A stretch of 64,000 bases of DNA from Helianthus annuus (taxonomy: Eukaryota; Streptophyta; Magnoliopsida; Asterales; Asteraceae). Location: the NCBI RefSeq assembly GCF_002127325.2, contig NC_035436.2:85929716-85993715 (forward strand), given 5' to 3'. Numbering within the stretch: the stretch's first letter is position 1; every line of letters starts with the position of its first letter. Shown piece by piece: positions 1 through 11,631 of the stretch. A program made the translations under genes and the position numbers. The notes below the pieces were generated by a model. The model saw nothing but the letters and a program-made list of their open reading frames with translations, did not search any database and was not told the origin of the DNA.

Positions 1-740
1 TCTATTCAACCTTATTCCTTCAATCCCATTCCCAAGCCCTTGGGAATCCCATGCCTTAGTAAGGGTGTGAACTCACCTTGGTTTGCTCGGTATGCTTAAC
101 TATGTGCTTGCAAATAAATCAATCAAGTCCTATAGTATGCATGTACACTTGATCAGTTCATGTTCGTAATGTTTCATATGCAATTAATACCACCAAGTAT
201 GTTCGACAATCAATATCATGTATCATGCATCAGTTAATCACACTAATACGATCCCTGTCTCTCATCAAGACTCTCTCAATTTAATCTAACAATAGCATCC
301 GCGCGTAGCGGGATTAATACACCTTGCTTAGATCGCAAGCGCTTCAGAGTTAATCATATTTAACATATATAGCATATTGGTCATGTTTAACATTCATAGC
401 ATATTAAACAACGTTAGTGGCTTAGCAAACTAACTTTCATGTCTTAATAGATCCAATCGCCAACCAGCATACAATTTAAGGTCTCACATTAATCCTACAC
501 AGCATAAACAAAGCCTTGCCCTTTTTAAAAGTCAGACAAGTGTTGGGGGGGGGGGTTCCCCTATTCAAACTCGGATAGCACATGAGAACATGTCACATAC
601 TCGGACAAAGGTAATGGAGGGTTGAAGTTCGGACCAAGGGGATTGTTTCCCTACAAGAAACTCGGACTAGGGGGATTAGGCCTTTAAAGTTCGGACCACC
701 TCCCCTTGTAACATAAAAAGGTCGGACCTAAGGGGCTTTA
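1..740 (-). mobile_element. Gypsy LTR C, left part (runs off window)
   Basis: Left portion of a long gypsy-type LTR in minus orientation. Its other part is 15866-17015, separated by the Copia 1 insertion. The first ~100 bases resemble the interior of the Gypsy E LTR near 62056-62135 (shared CCCATTCCC, GTGTGAACTCACCTTG and TGCTCGG blocks), which identifies it as LTR rather than gene. From about 560 it carries many degenerate CTCGGAC/GTCGGAC units, which continue after Copia 1. A run of G occurs near 545. No coding sequence is seen. Confidence 0.7.
736..740. repeat. Target site duplication of Copia 1 (left copy, CTTTA)
   Basis: CTTTA directly precedes the TGTTGG start of the left Copia 1 LTR and is repeated exactly at 15861-15865 after the right LTR. 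This shows a single integration event into LTR C. Confidence 0.95.
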
Positions 741-1425
741 TGTTGGTGCACTTGTGTCTGTACTTTGTCTGTATTTTGTAATGTATAAAACGATGTCTTT
801 TGTCTGTTGTGTTTACGTCTTTTGTAGTATTTGTTTAAGTGTTTGACTGTATGTTTGACCAAGTCAACCATCCTCCTGGTTTGACTTGGCCAAACAGTCA
901 ACATTATGTGTGTAAGATTGCTATGCTTCGAAGGATGTCATCGAAGGATGTTTTGTATCCTTCGATGACCTCGAAAGACATCTTTCGTTGGATACTTATA
1001 GACCTCGAAGGATATATCATCCTTCGAGGTATATATGGATCTTTCGGAGTCTTTCGATGGACATTCTGGTCGATAGATGATCTTTCGACCAGAACTCCTT
1101 ATCCTTCGTGCATGTCAACTGTTATGGGTATATATATCCCATGTAGGTTTCACTTCACAGTAAGTCATTCAAGTCATTCGGAGATATTGTGAGAGCATTG
1201 TGAGTGAACCAAGGTCTTGTAAGAGAGCATTTCAGTTTGGTCAAGGGCTGTAACCGTGTCCACTGAAATACAAGAGAAAACTTTGATATATTGCTTGTCT
1301 ACTCTTTCTCTTGTTACTTTGCTTTCATCTAAACTACGGTTTGCACTCTAGCTTGGATTCCGCACTTGCTAGTGTGTTAAACATAACAAGGAATAGGTTT
1401 ATCCTCAACCTCCGAGGGACCTACA
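741..1425 (+). repeat. Copia 1 5' LTR
   Basis: Starts TGTTGGTGCACTTG and ends GGGACCTACA, followed immediately by the primer site. Between about 920 and 1110 lies a dense group of ATCCTTCGA/ATCTTTCGA motifs in both orientations, just upstream of a TATATATA-type promoter box near 1128. The open frame 839-1192 is repeated in the 3' LTR and has no known domain; I do not treat it as a gene. Confidence 0.95.
1128..1138 (+). promoter_or_regulatory. Candidate TATA box of Copia 1 LTR
   Basis: GGTATATATATCC lies downstream of the TCGAAAGAT cassette and about 290 bp before the LTR end, a plausible U3/R boundary. The match is to TATA consensus only. Confidence 0.4.
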
Positions 1426-1445
1426 AGTGGTATCAGAGCCGTGGC
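1426..1445 (+). promoter_or_regulatory. Copia 1 primer binding site (tRNA-iMet)
   Basis: AGTGGTATCAGAGCC directly abuts the LTR end. TGGTATCAGAGC is complementary to the 3' end of plant initiator methionine tRNA and is the usual minus-strand primer site. Confidence 0.93.
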
Positions 1446-2246
1446 TCTTTTCCTTGTTAAAACCGGGTTTGTGCAAGACTTTGGAAGTGTTTGGACAAAA
1501 ACTCACTTGGTTTAGCACCCGTTTTTAGTGTGTTTCCTGTCTTTCTAATCTTAAAAACATGTTCTAAACTAACCGGGTGTGTTACGGGAAGGTTTGGGTA
1601 ACTTAAAATCTTGTTTTAAAAGGTTTGCTATTTTTCCGGCCAATATTCCGGCTAAACTCCGGTGCTTGGTTGTGGATAAGGAGCTTCCTTTTTGGGCAAT
1701 TTTTCAAAGTCAAATCTGAAGTTGGTGAAAAGTTGTTGTCAGATCATCCCTTCTGCCGAAAGTTGGTTCACCAACCAATCACCTTTTCACCAACCTGTCA
1801 ACCTTTTGTCAGTGTGTCAGACCTGTCGAAAGATACCTTTCGAACTCGAAAGATCATCTTTCGATCAAGGAGGTTCGAACAGATAACCATCCTTCGAACA
1901 TCTTTCGAAGTCAATGAGTTGTCTTTCGAGCCAAGGAATCTTTTCGAAAGATAAATCGTTCGAGTTACTGTTTCCCTTCGAAAGATAAGGATCCTTCGTG
2001 TAGGAGAATCTTTCGAAGTTATTGTTCGAAACTCAACAGTGATCCTTCGAACACTGTTGATCCTTCGAACAAGTGTCATCTTTCGAGTATCTTTCGAGCT
2101 TTATTTGTTTAAGATTAACAGTTTGTGACTTTCAGGTCTTTCGATCCTTGATCCTTCGGCTGTTTGTTATCCTTCAATTTTTAACATAGTTTGTGAAAAT
2201 CAATTTTTCTAAATCAATTTTCACTTAATATATTAATTTTTATAAA
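1446..2246 (+). other. Copia 1 untranslated leader with TCGAAAGAT repeats
   Basis: About 800 bp with no credible gene. From about 1815 to 2160 it is packed with TCGAAAGAT, ATCCTTCGA and close variants on both strands, the same motif that fills the LTR. Small open frames here (1625-1954, 1798-2079 minus) are by-products of the repeats. Confidence 0.75.
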
Positions 2247-5200
2247 ATGGGAACAAACGGTCAGTGGGATCCATCTGCGTGGACTACAACAACTTTGACT
2301 CCACAGTCATCATCTACGCAATCATCAGCTACACAATCTGCGCCAGAGTTCAACAAAACTGCATGGATGCAGGCTATTGCCCCACCTCAAGCTGCAATGA
2401 TAACTGCAAATCAATGGGCATTGGTCACAAATCAAAGCAGCAGCATTCAAGCAATGATGCAGAACGACAGTGAAACTGGTACAAGCACAAAACCGCCAAA
2501 GCTTAATCACATCAATGATTGGGGATGGTGGAAAGAAAGGCTGAGAACTTATGTTCAGGGGCAAGGTCAAGATCTATGGATGTGTTTCTTTACTCCATTT
2601 GAAAACGAGTTGGAAGTTGCAGGATCGAATCCAGAAACTTACAGCACAATGTCTGATGATGATAAGAAGAAATTTGAGTTAGAAAAGAAAGCATTCATGA
2701 TTCTCACGCAAGCTCTTCACAGAGACATATACCACCAGTTCGTTTACTGTACAACTACTAAAAGCTTGTGGGATATGCTCACATTACGGTGTGAAGGAAA
2801 CGCTCAATCAAGGAAGATCAAGCAAGAGCTGCTGAAGAAAGAGTTTGAAGGTTTCACGTGTATGGAGAACGAGGGTTTGGCAGAATTATCTACAAGATTC
2901 CATCATCTGTTGAGTGAAATGTTTGCCTTCAGAGTCACTGCCACTCCACAAGAAATGGTGAAGAGATTTGCTGATGGCTTACCAGCAAAATGGAGCGGTT
3001 ATCTTGAGATTCTCAAAGAAAACGGTGTTCTGGACACAATCACCGTTTATGAGCTAATTCAGAAATTGGAGAACAAAGATGTAGAAGAAAAGCTAAAGGC
3101 AAAAAGAACAATAACTCCTCAGAATCCAGAGATGTATTTTGGGATTGCAGGTGGCATTAGTGGAGAAAAGCCAGCCTCTCAGCATGCTAAGCTTCAAACA
3201 GCTTTCATCTCTAACACCGGACCTTCCACAACGAATCAGTTTGATCCTTCAGCATACACGATGATGTATTCATGACCAGATTCTTCTTCTCAACAACAAC
3301 AACAACAGACATCTCAACAATTCACACCACCGCCTTTCTTGGATCCAAACAGAGCTCAACAGCAACAACCACAACAACAAGGATTTTATGGAAGTTCTTC
3401 AAGCTTTCAAGCTACTTCCAATTCGAACACTGTCAGATTGGACACTTCAAACTTTTCAAAAGTCAGTGTCGAGATAGCCAAGGAGCATATGGAGATGTTG
3501 AACACCTTGGTTAGTGCTTACTGTGGGTTGGTTGCATGTCAGATTGGAAATATCAATCTAACCAACGAAGATTACCAGCAAGTTGATAAAGAAGAGTTTG
3601 AGATGATGGATATAAAATGGGCTCTTGCTAGTGCTATTCGTAGAGCTAAAGAGTTTATGGAGAGAACGGGGAGAACCAACTTGGAAAGCAACAACAACAC
3701 CAAGTATGGTTTTGATAAGAATGCTGTCACCTGCTTCAACTGTGGTGAAAAGGGTCATTTCAAGCGGGAATGTCAGAAGCCACCTAAGCAAGGCAATCAG
3801 AATCCTTTCAGGAATCAAAGACAGCCTCAGCAACAACAGAACAATTCTGACAGACAAATAGTTCCCGTGGGAGGAAATACATCTGGATCCACAAACTCTA
3901 ATCCCCACAGAGGATTAGTTGTTCAAGCTGATGAGATTTGTAACTGGAATCTTCAGCTTGGTGAAGGAGGAAATGGTGGAACAGCATGTTATGCTAAGGT
4001 GGTTGAAAAGGTTGTAGAACCCGTGTCTGCTGGTGAATCTTCAGAAGATGAAGATAGCTCGGGTTATAGTGGAAGTTTGGATGGGGAATCACTTGATGCT
4101 GGTGATTTATCAAGTGAGGCTTTAGACTTGGAGGTTGATGAGCTCTTGGCTGACGCTGAAGCATTATGCAAAAGAAGATCTATTCTTTGCCAGAAAGCTG
4201 CTGGAACTTCCGAGAAGCTTTCTCAATTTTTCTCTGAAGATGGATCTTTTTCTTTTCATACAGCCTTCATGGCTCATGTTGAAGGACAAACCTCTCAGGT
4301 ATGTGATTCTAAACCTGACTCTATTTCTGCTGCTGTTGAATGTGCTAAATGTTTAGAATATGCAGAAAAGGAAAGTCTGTTTGAAATCACACACAAACAC
4401 AATCAAGAATTGATTGTTGATCTTTCTAAAGCAACTGAAGCTAACTTGTTTTTAACCAGAAATGAAAAGGAGTTTAAAGCAACAATTGCGTCATTAAAAC
4501 ATGATGTTTCTGAATTACAAAAGGCTGTTTTGAGAAAACAACATGCTAACAATAATCTAATTGACACAATTGAGAAACAAATGGTAGAGTTAGCGACAGC
4601 TCGATGCGAATGTGAAACAATCAAGCAGAAATTGGAAAGCTATTCCAATTCCCGCTATGTTTTGGATCACATTATTGATGTCCAAAGGAAAAAGGGGGAT
4701 GCAAAATGTATTGGTTACAAATCATGCCCTCCCCCAATGAATCACAATTATTCCAAATTGCCTAATGACGAGGATATGCCCCGTTTTGAACCTACTGTGC
4801 CACTCGGTCTAGATGACTTTGCAGCAGGCCTCGGGTTCACAACTGGTACATCATCCTCAGGTCAATCAGAATCTGAGAACGTGACAGATACATCGTGTGT
4901 TAAGGAACAGAGTCCTCCCATTATTGAGGATGCTGATTCTTCGGACGATGAATCTGAAGAAATTGTGAAACAACAGTCTGACTCGGTTACAACAGATATT
5001 CCTATCGAGAATCACATTCTGTGTGATCCACCAGTGAAACCGAGTAAGACTGAAATGTCAAAAGCAATGGAATCCCTTGTAGTTGGCTCTGAAGGGAATA
5101 ACTTGTTGTATACGCTCAAAGGAGATAGCAAAATCTACTCTGACAAAGATTTTCCAATTAAAAATGTAAATCAAGATTTAATTGAGCAAATTTTTGAAGG

Positions 5201-6239
5201 ATGTACTGATAAGTTTTTGGGGAACAAAGGTGGAAAAGTAACAGTCACTCAATGTGATCCAATTCCGTGTGAACAAATTAGAAAACAATACGGAAACCAA
5301 AAACTACCAGTTGAGCGAAAACAACAAGTCAATTCAGGAAAGGGTAAGGGTCAGGTACAGGGAAAGAAGGCTCAAAACAAGAATGCTCAAGCACCAAAAA
5401 TTCAGCAGCCTAAGACTGAACAACCAAAGGTTCAACAACCCAAAGTTGAGCAGTCTAAGGCTCCTCAACCTAAGGCTGCACAACCTAAAATTCAACAATC
5501 TAAGGTTGAGCAACCTAAGGTTCAAAGGGTGCAAAACAAAAGAGCTCCAGCTAAGAAAAGAGAACAGAAAGTGAACTTTGTTGGATCAAAGGGTACGGAC
5601 AAACTTGAAACATTTCAAAATAAATCTAACATTGATTTTGTAAAACAAGTTAGAATTTTAAAATGAAATGATCAGAACAATTATACCCAACACACCAATG
5701 GATGTGACTTAGGTCCAAGCACATCTAGATCACAAAGTTCAGTGTCTGGTTCTCCGTCTGGTCATCAACATGTTCCTCCGAGGTTTGTAGAGCGGAGAAT
5801 GTGTTTTGAATGTGGCACAGTTGGGCACATTGTAAGATACTGCCCATACCTGCAAAAGTTGAAAGGAAAAACGAGTGCTCCCCAAGAAACCAATTACCAA
5901 AAACAACCGGTTTCCCCGAAACAAGACCCACGTGTCTTGAAAGAAAGGGAAAAGAAGTTAAAACAAAAGAACCAAAAGGTAATTGAGAAGGCCTTAAAAT
6001 CAGAGGTCAAAGAAGAAAAACCTGTACAAGCTAAATCCACAACTATAAAACCAGTAAATGCAAAAACAATTAATTCGAATACTGGTAAGGGACAACAAGC
6101 TTGGAAACAAAAACAGGTAATTCAATCAGGGGGAGCACCAGAGGTTCTATTTCCTAATCATCAAGTGATTGAAATCACTTTCTTTGATGATCAAGGACGA
6201 CCCAAGTCCACAAAGGCTTGGGTCCCCCTCTCAAACTGA
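2247..6239 (+). pseudogene. gag: Copia 1 gag (very long, two in-frame stops)
   Basis: Capsid/nucleocapsid polyprotein. One reading frame runs from ATG 2247 to TGA 6237-6239 and is interrupted only by TGA at 3273-3275 and at 5664-5666. The first ~250 residues fit the UBN2/DUF4219 copia gag fold. A zinc knuckle CFNCGEKGHFKREC lies at 3732-3773 and a second, CFECGTVGHIVRYC, at 5802-5843. Between them are a Gln-rich linker, an acidic Ser/Asp/Glu segment (about 4030-4160), a likely coiled coil (about 4380-4640) and a Lys/Gln/Pro repeat tract (about 5390-5530). About 1,330 codons is far longer than a usual copia gag and matches the extended gag of Sirevirus-like elements. The frame ends with KAWVPLSN just before the protease. 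Confidence 0.88.
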
Positions 6240-6289
6240 TATTTTAGTTGCATGTGCAGGCGGCTCCAGGAGGAACTATTAATAGTCTT

Positions 6290-8866
6290 TGGATTGTTGA
6301 TAGTGGGGCTTCCAGGCACATGACGGGCGACTATCGTCTTCTTTTCGATGTGCGAAGTATAAGATGAGGATATGTTGCGTTTGCTGGAGACAAAGGAGGG
6401 TATATCACCGGCGAGGGAATGATCTCAAATGGAATTGTGAGTTTCGACAAAATCAATTATGTGCAACAGTTGGATCACAATCTCCTGAGTGTTTCTCAGA
6501 TCTGCGACAAGAAGTTCACCGTGCATTTTGATGATGCCGGTTGCTATGTGCTAAAGCCAGGATTCAAGATTCCCGCTGAATGGATTCTCTTATCAGCACC
6601 AAGAGTTAATGATTTGTATGTCCTTGATATGAGCCAAACAATAACTCAGTCAAAACAAGTTACTTGCTTTATTTCAAAAGCCACTGAAAAGGAGACGATC
6701 TCTTGGCACAGACGGATGGGTCATATTCACCTCAGAAAAATGAATCACCTTGTCAAAAACAATTTGGTGAGAGGTGTCAATGTGAAGAACTTTCAACTTC
6801 AAGATGTCTGTGTGCCGTGTCAGAAAGGAAAGCAGGTCAAGAAATCACATCCATTGAAGAAGGTTAACACTGTCAACATGCCACTCGAGCGTTTGCATAT
6901 GGACCTTTTCGGCCCAGTCAAACACAAGAGTGTGCATGGAGAAGTTTTCTGCTTGGTAGTTACTGATGACTATTCAAGATTTTCATGGGTTGACTTCATG
7001 GTCCACAAGAGCGAGACTCCAGAAATTCTGAAGAATTTGATCACCTTGTTGGAAAATCTGTATAATCTAAAGGTGAGGCGAATTTGAAGCGACAACGGTA
7101 CCGAGTTCAAAAACAGGGTTATGGATGAGTTTTGCACTGCAAAAGGAATCCTTCATGAATACAGCTCTCGGTACACGCCACAACAAAATGGAGAAAGAAC
7201 AGAACCTTAATTGAGATTGCAAGAACCATGTTGGTTGAGTCTCAGCTTCCAGTTCGATTCTGGACTGAAGCTGTTGCCTCGGCTTGCTACACGTTAAACA
7301 GGGTTCTCACAGTGAAAAGACATGGAAAAACGTGCTTCGAACTCCTACACAAGAAGACTCCTGACTTGGAATATCTAGAACCTTTTGGTGCAAGAAGAAC
7401 TTCAGCAGTTCGAGAAGTTGGGCGTATGGAAATTGGTTGATAGGCCCGACAACTACAAAAAGATCGGAACTCGCTGGGTGTTTAAGTGCAAAAAGGACGA
7501 CCGTGGGATTGTTGTCCGAAACAAAGCAAGGTTAGTGGTTCAAGGCTTCAGTCAGATTGAAGGTATTGACTACAATGAAGTGTATGCACCTGTTGCTCGT
7601 CTGGAGGCTATTAGAATCTTTCTAGCCTACGCATCCTTCAAGAAATTCAAGGTGTACCAGATGGATGTTAAAAGTGCTTTTCTACACGGAGTAGTCGAAG
7701 AGGAAGTATATGTCGAGCAACCACCGGGGTTTGAAGATCCATTACATCCTGACAGGGTTTTACTACTTAACAAGGCGTTATATGGTCTTCATCAAGCACC
7801 TCGGGCTTGGTATGAAACGTTGTCTACCTACCTGCTGAGCAATGGTTTTAGACGGGGTTTGATCGACTGTACCCTCTTCATCAAAGAAAAAGGTGAAGAT
7901 CTTCTGTTGGTACAAGTGTATGTCGATGATATTATCTTTGGTTCTACCGATGATAAGCTGTGCAAGGAATTTGAAAAGGTGATGCAAGATCGATTCGAGA
8001 TGAGTGCGATGGGTGAAATGACGTTCTTCTTGGGTTTGCAAGTTAATCAGTCCGAATCTGGAATTTTTATCCATCAAACCAAGTACGTCGGAGACATCTT
8101 GAGCCGATTCCAGATGTCCGATTCGAAGCCAATTTCTACTCCTCTTTCGCAGAATCATGGGATTACTCCGGATGAAGAAGGGGATGCTGTGGATTCTTCA
8201 CTTTATCGTGCTATGATTGGATCCTTAATGTATCTCACCGCATCAAGACCCGACATTATGTATCCAACTTGTCTTCTCGCTAGGTACCAAGCGAATCCGA
8301 AGGTCTCTCACTATGCTGCTGTCAAAAGGATTTTTCGTTATCTGAAGAGTTACCCTGACACCGGGTTATGGTACCCTAAGGATGATAACTTCGATCTCAA
8401 AGCTTTCAGTGATTCTGATTTCGGCGGCTGCAAGAAAGATGGAAAATCAACTACAGCAGGATGTCAGTTCTTAGGCAATCGCCTAGTCACTTGGTAATGC
8501 AAGAAGCAGACTTGTGTGGCTACGTCTACATGTGAAGCAGAATACATTGCTGCGTCTAGTTGCTGCTCCCAGGTTCTATGGATCCAACAACAGATGCGGG
8601 ACTACGGTTTTGAATTCCTAACTACTCTTATTTATGTTGATAATGAGGCTGCCTTACAGATCACTAGAAATCCTGTACAGCACTCGAAAACGAAGCACAT
8701 CGATATTAAATATCACTTCATACGTGATTGCTTTGAAAAGAGACTTATCGATGTGGTTCATATTCATACCGACCACCAACGTGCCGACCTTTTTACCAAA
8801 GCATTTGATAAATCAAGATTTGATTATTTACTTTTGGTAAACGGTATTAAGGTGAAGCAAGAGTAA
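6290..8866 (+). pseudogene. pol: Copia 1 pol: protease, integrase, RT, RNase H (broken)
   Basis: Copia-order polyprotein remnant in a different frame from gag. The protease signature DSGASRHM lies near 6299-6322. The integrase zinc motif starts WHRRMGH and ends CVPCQKG (about 6704-6830), with LHMDLFGP and SDNGTEF as catalytic-core landmarks. RT has YVDD at 7919-7930. RNase H has [16 protein letters not shown] and VDNEAAL. Breaks are TGA at 6365-6367, TGA at 7085-7087, a frame change and small loss near 7190-7228, a deletion near 7388 that joins integrase directly to the RT start, and TAA at 8495-8497. The long open pieces 6419-7087, 7385-8497 and 8516-8866 read like functional family members. 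Confidence 0.92.
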
Positions 8867-11631
8867 CCGACATCAGGAAATCGTTTTTGTAAATATTTTT
8901 CTAAAAACCAAAAATCCAAAAATATTTTTCATTTTCTTTATTTTTGAATTTTAGGGGGAGAAAGTTTCAAGAAAAATACAAAAACATTGAAAAACCACAA
9001 AAACACAAAAATATGACTTTAATTTATTTACTTTCTGCATTTAAGGGGGAGAAAATTCAGAAAAACACAAAAACAATAGAAAAACAAAAAATGAGTTTCT
9101 TGGTAATATAAGGGAAAGTGATATTACATCAGAGGTCGGTTGAAACATGTTTCTAGAAATCAAAAGAAAAAGAAAATGATAAGTAGCTCTACTAATGATG
9201 TACCGGTAGACTCACGATCATTTTAAAGTATGCAGGAGATATAAACATAACGAACTGAAAACCGCGTGGGAACCGCTCATTAGCATATGGTCTTGGTACC
9301 GAAATTTCGTTTGATAGATTGCCGAGGTTCTGAGATATTCGGGGTTTATGCTGTTTATCATCTGGGTATCATGGTTGTTTCTATAAAAGACAAAGTCTAA
9401 GTTCTTCCATGATACCATACATACGTGTACATATTTCATACTGCATTCGACCTCAATAAGTGATAAACAATCACATGTCCATACAAAATAAGTGATAAAA
9501 TATCACATTTATCCGGGAGTCAAGTTCGTCTCTCTGCTGTACGGAAGTACTGACCTGTTCACGGACTTGCTCCAGTGCCCTCATGCATCGAAAATCAAGT
9601 TCCTCATCAATAAGTGATTCTATCACATAGGGCTTGTTTTCAAACTCAAATAAGTGACTTGTTCACATTGTATATATATACGTTAAAAACGGATGATAAA
9701 TGGTATACTCCCCAGTATGATGAACTCTCGTGCATACCTTGATACGGGAATGTGTCGTGAGTGGATGAACACCGGTCGGTAAGTATAAATCATACCTTAA
9801 AAGTATCTCATTGTATTATGATTACACTTGATTGTTGAGTTTAAGTGGATAACAATATCGGTAATTGTGGTAGAATACTAATCAACTTCTGTAAAAGAAT
9901 TTTAAAAGGAAATGTGTTTTGACAAAAGACCGCAAGCTGATATGATTCTCTTCGCCAGAAACTCGCAAAAATATTGTTGTGTTGTACATATTTATTTACT
10001 GCTTTATTTTAAACAGTTTTGTCGTTTGGTGCATATCAGCACGACATTAGCGGTGATGTCGTTTGATAACATTCAAAGGATATTAAAATTGTTGCCTTTC
10101 ATTTTATCAAACCTCAAAATCCAAAAAGATTTTCAATTTAATATTATTTTTGATTAACTGATGTTGGTGCTCGATCCGATACCTGACAAGCCGATATACT
10201 TCATAAAACTAACCTTTGCAGAACTTCATAACGGACAACTTTTCAAAATGGTCATTTCTGAAAAACCTCCAAAATTTGAAGGGTTTGAATTGAAAAATCC
10301 CAAAGATCCAAAGTGTTGGTGGAAATCTGATCCTTCGAGGAAGCAATGGCCCTCGAAAGATCAGATGGTCAAAGAAAGTCAATGAAAGTCAACTGTCTCA
10401 GTCGAAAGATGTTTTGGTCAACGAAGGATTTGACCAATTGATCTTTCGAGTTGACCAGATCCTTTGAAAGATGGTTTAGATCGAAAGATACCTTTCGAAG
10501 GATTCCAAAAATATCTGGTATCCTTCGATCCAGATCTTTCAAATATCTGGATCCTTCGAGCCAAATAGGGATCTTTCGAACCCAAGGTCATCCTTCGAGA
10601 CACCTTTACATCTTTCGAATGGTTTTGGGTCTTTCGAGACGGTTGGACTTTCGAGGTCAGGGTATATAAAGGGTCTTCTTCTTCATTTGTCATTAACAGT
10701 TTCAAAATTTCATCACAAATCCTCTCATCCTCTCGAACCTCTGCCAAAATTTTCCTAAAACTTGTTGATATCAGGATTCTTAATCAAACTCGGTACGATG
10801 ATCTTGTTTTTCCTAACAAACATTAATTCAAACAATAACATTAACATTATGTAATCTTTATTGTTTATGTGTTTCATTTTTCTTTGTTCTTACTTATGTT
10901 AAAATGATAACACTAGATATATGTGGATGTGTAGAATAATGTTTTGTATTAGGTTCTGATGATCATCAAGGTTGATCAAATGAAACATGGTTTGATTTAA
11001 AACAGAGTCATGGTGTCAAGTGTTGGGTTGGGATAAACATGGAAATGTTTGTGGTTTATGGTTCAAATCAGTCCATGTGTGTTTGTTCGAGTCCGGTTTG
11101 GGTCTAAATATTGATGGTTTGAAATGGTGTTGATGTTGTTCTTGTTTGGCATAAAACACACTTGAACTAAAAACAAATCACCGGAATTAAACTTAAAATC
11201 CACCGAAATCTCACCGATGAACAGTTGCCGGTAATCAAAACGAAAGATGATGACTCATCACCTCGATAGATGTGCTGAACAACATCCTTCGAGTTGAGTC
11301 TCGAAAGATGTTAGATATCTCGAAGGATCATCCTTCGATTGATCAATCCTTCGAATGATCAAGATATCTTTCAAACTCTTGATTATTCGAAAGATGATCC
11401 TTCGATAAGGTTGTCATCTTTCAAGAAAAGTGACATCTTTCGAACTGACTGACATCTTTCGAACAGACTGCCATCCTTCGTGCCATATTCAATCCTTCGA
11501 TGGATAAATTGGATCCTTCGAAGAGTTCAACACTTGGAATTTTTCCAAGAAATTGAAAATTTTCTAAGTGTGGAATTTCTTGTTGACTGTTTGACCTTTT
11601 CTTATTACGTGTCTATGTTTGATGAACAGAA
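8867..11631 (+). other. Copia 1 long noncoding tract between pol and extra ORF
   Basis: About 2.8 kb without a credible gene. It contains purine tracts resembling polypurine primers (TTTAGGGGGAGA near 8952, TTAAGGGGGAGA near 9041) and a part colinear with Copia 2's 3' region, including CTGCTGTACGGAAGTACTGACC near 9535. Two more clusters of TCGAAAGAT/ATCCTTCGA motifs lie at about 10330-10670 and 11280-11520. Small open frames (9912-10157, 10161-10385) have no recognisable domain. Confidence 0.7.

Noticed and set aside
839..1192. 117-codon frame in the Copia 1 LTR, nearly identical to 15274-15627
   Set aside because: Both copies lie wholly inside LTRs and their similarity is explained by LTR duplication; composition follows the TCGAAAGAT repeats and no domain is recognisable.
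1426..1445. tRNA-like matches at TGGTATCAGAGC (also 19525, 25250, 40341, 53607)
   Set aside because: They are primer binding sites complementary to initiator tRNA, without the rest of a tRNA gene.
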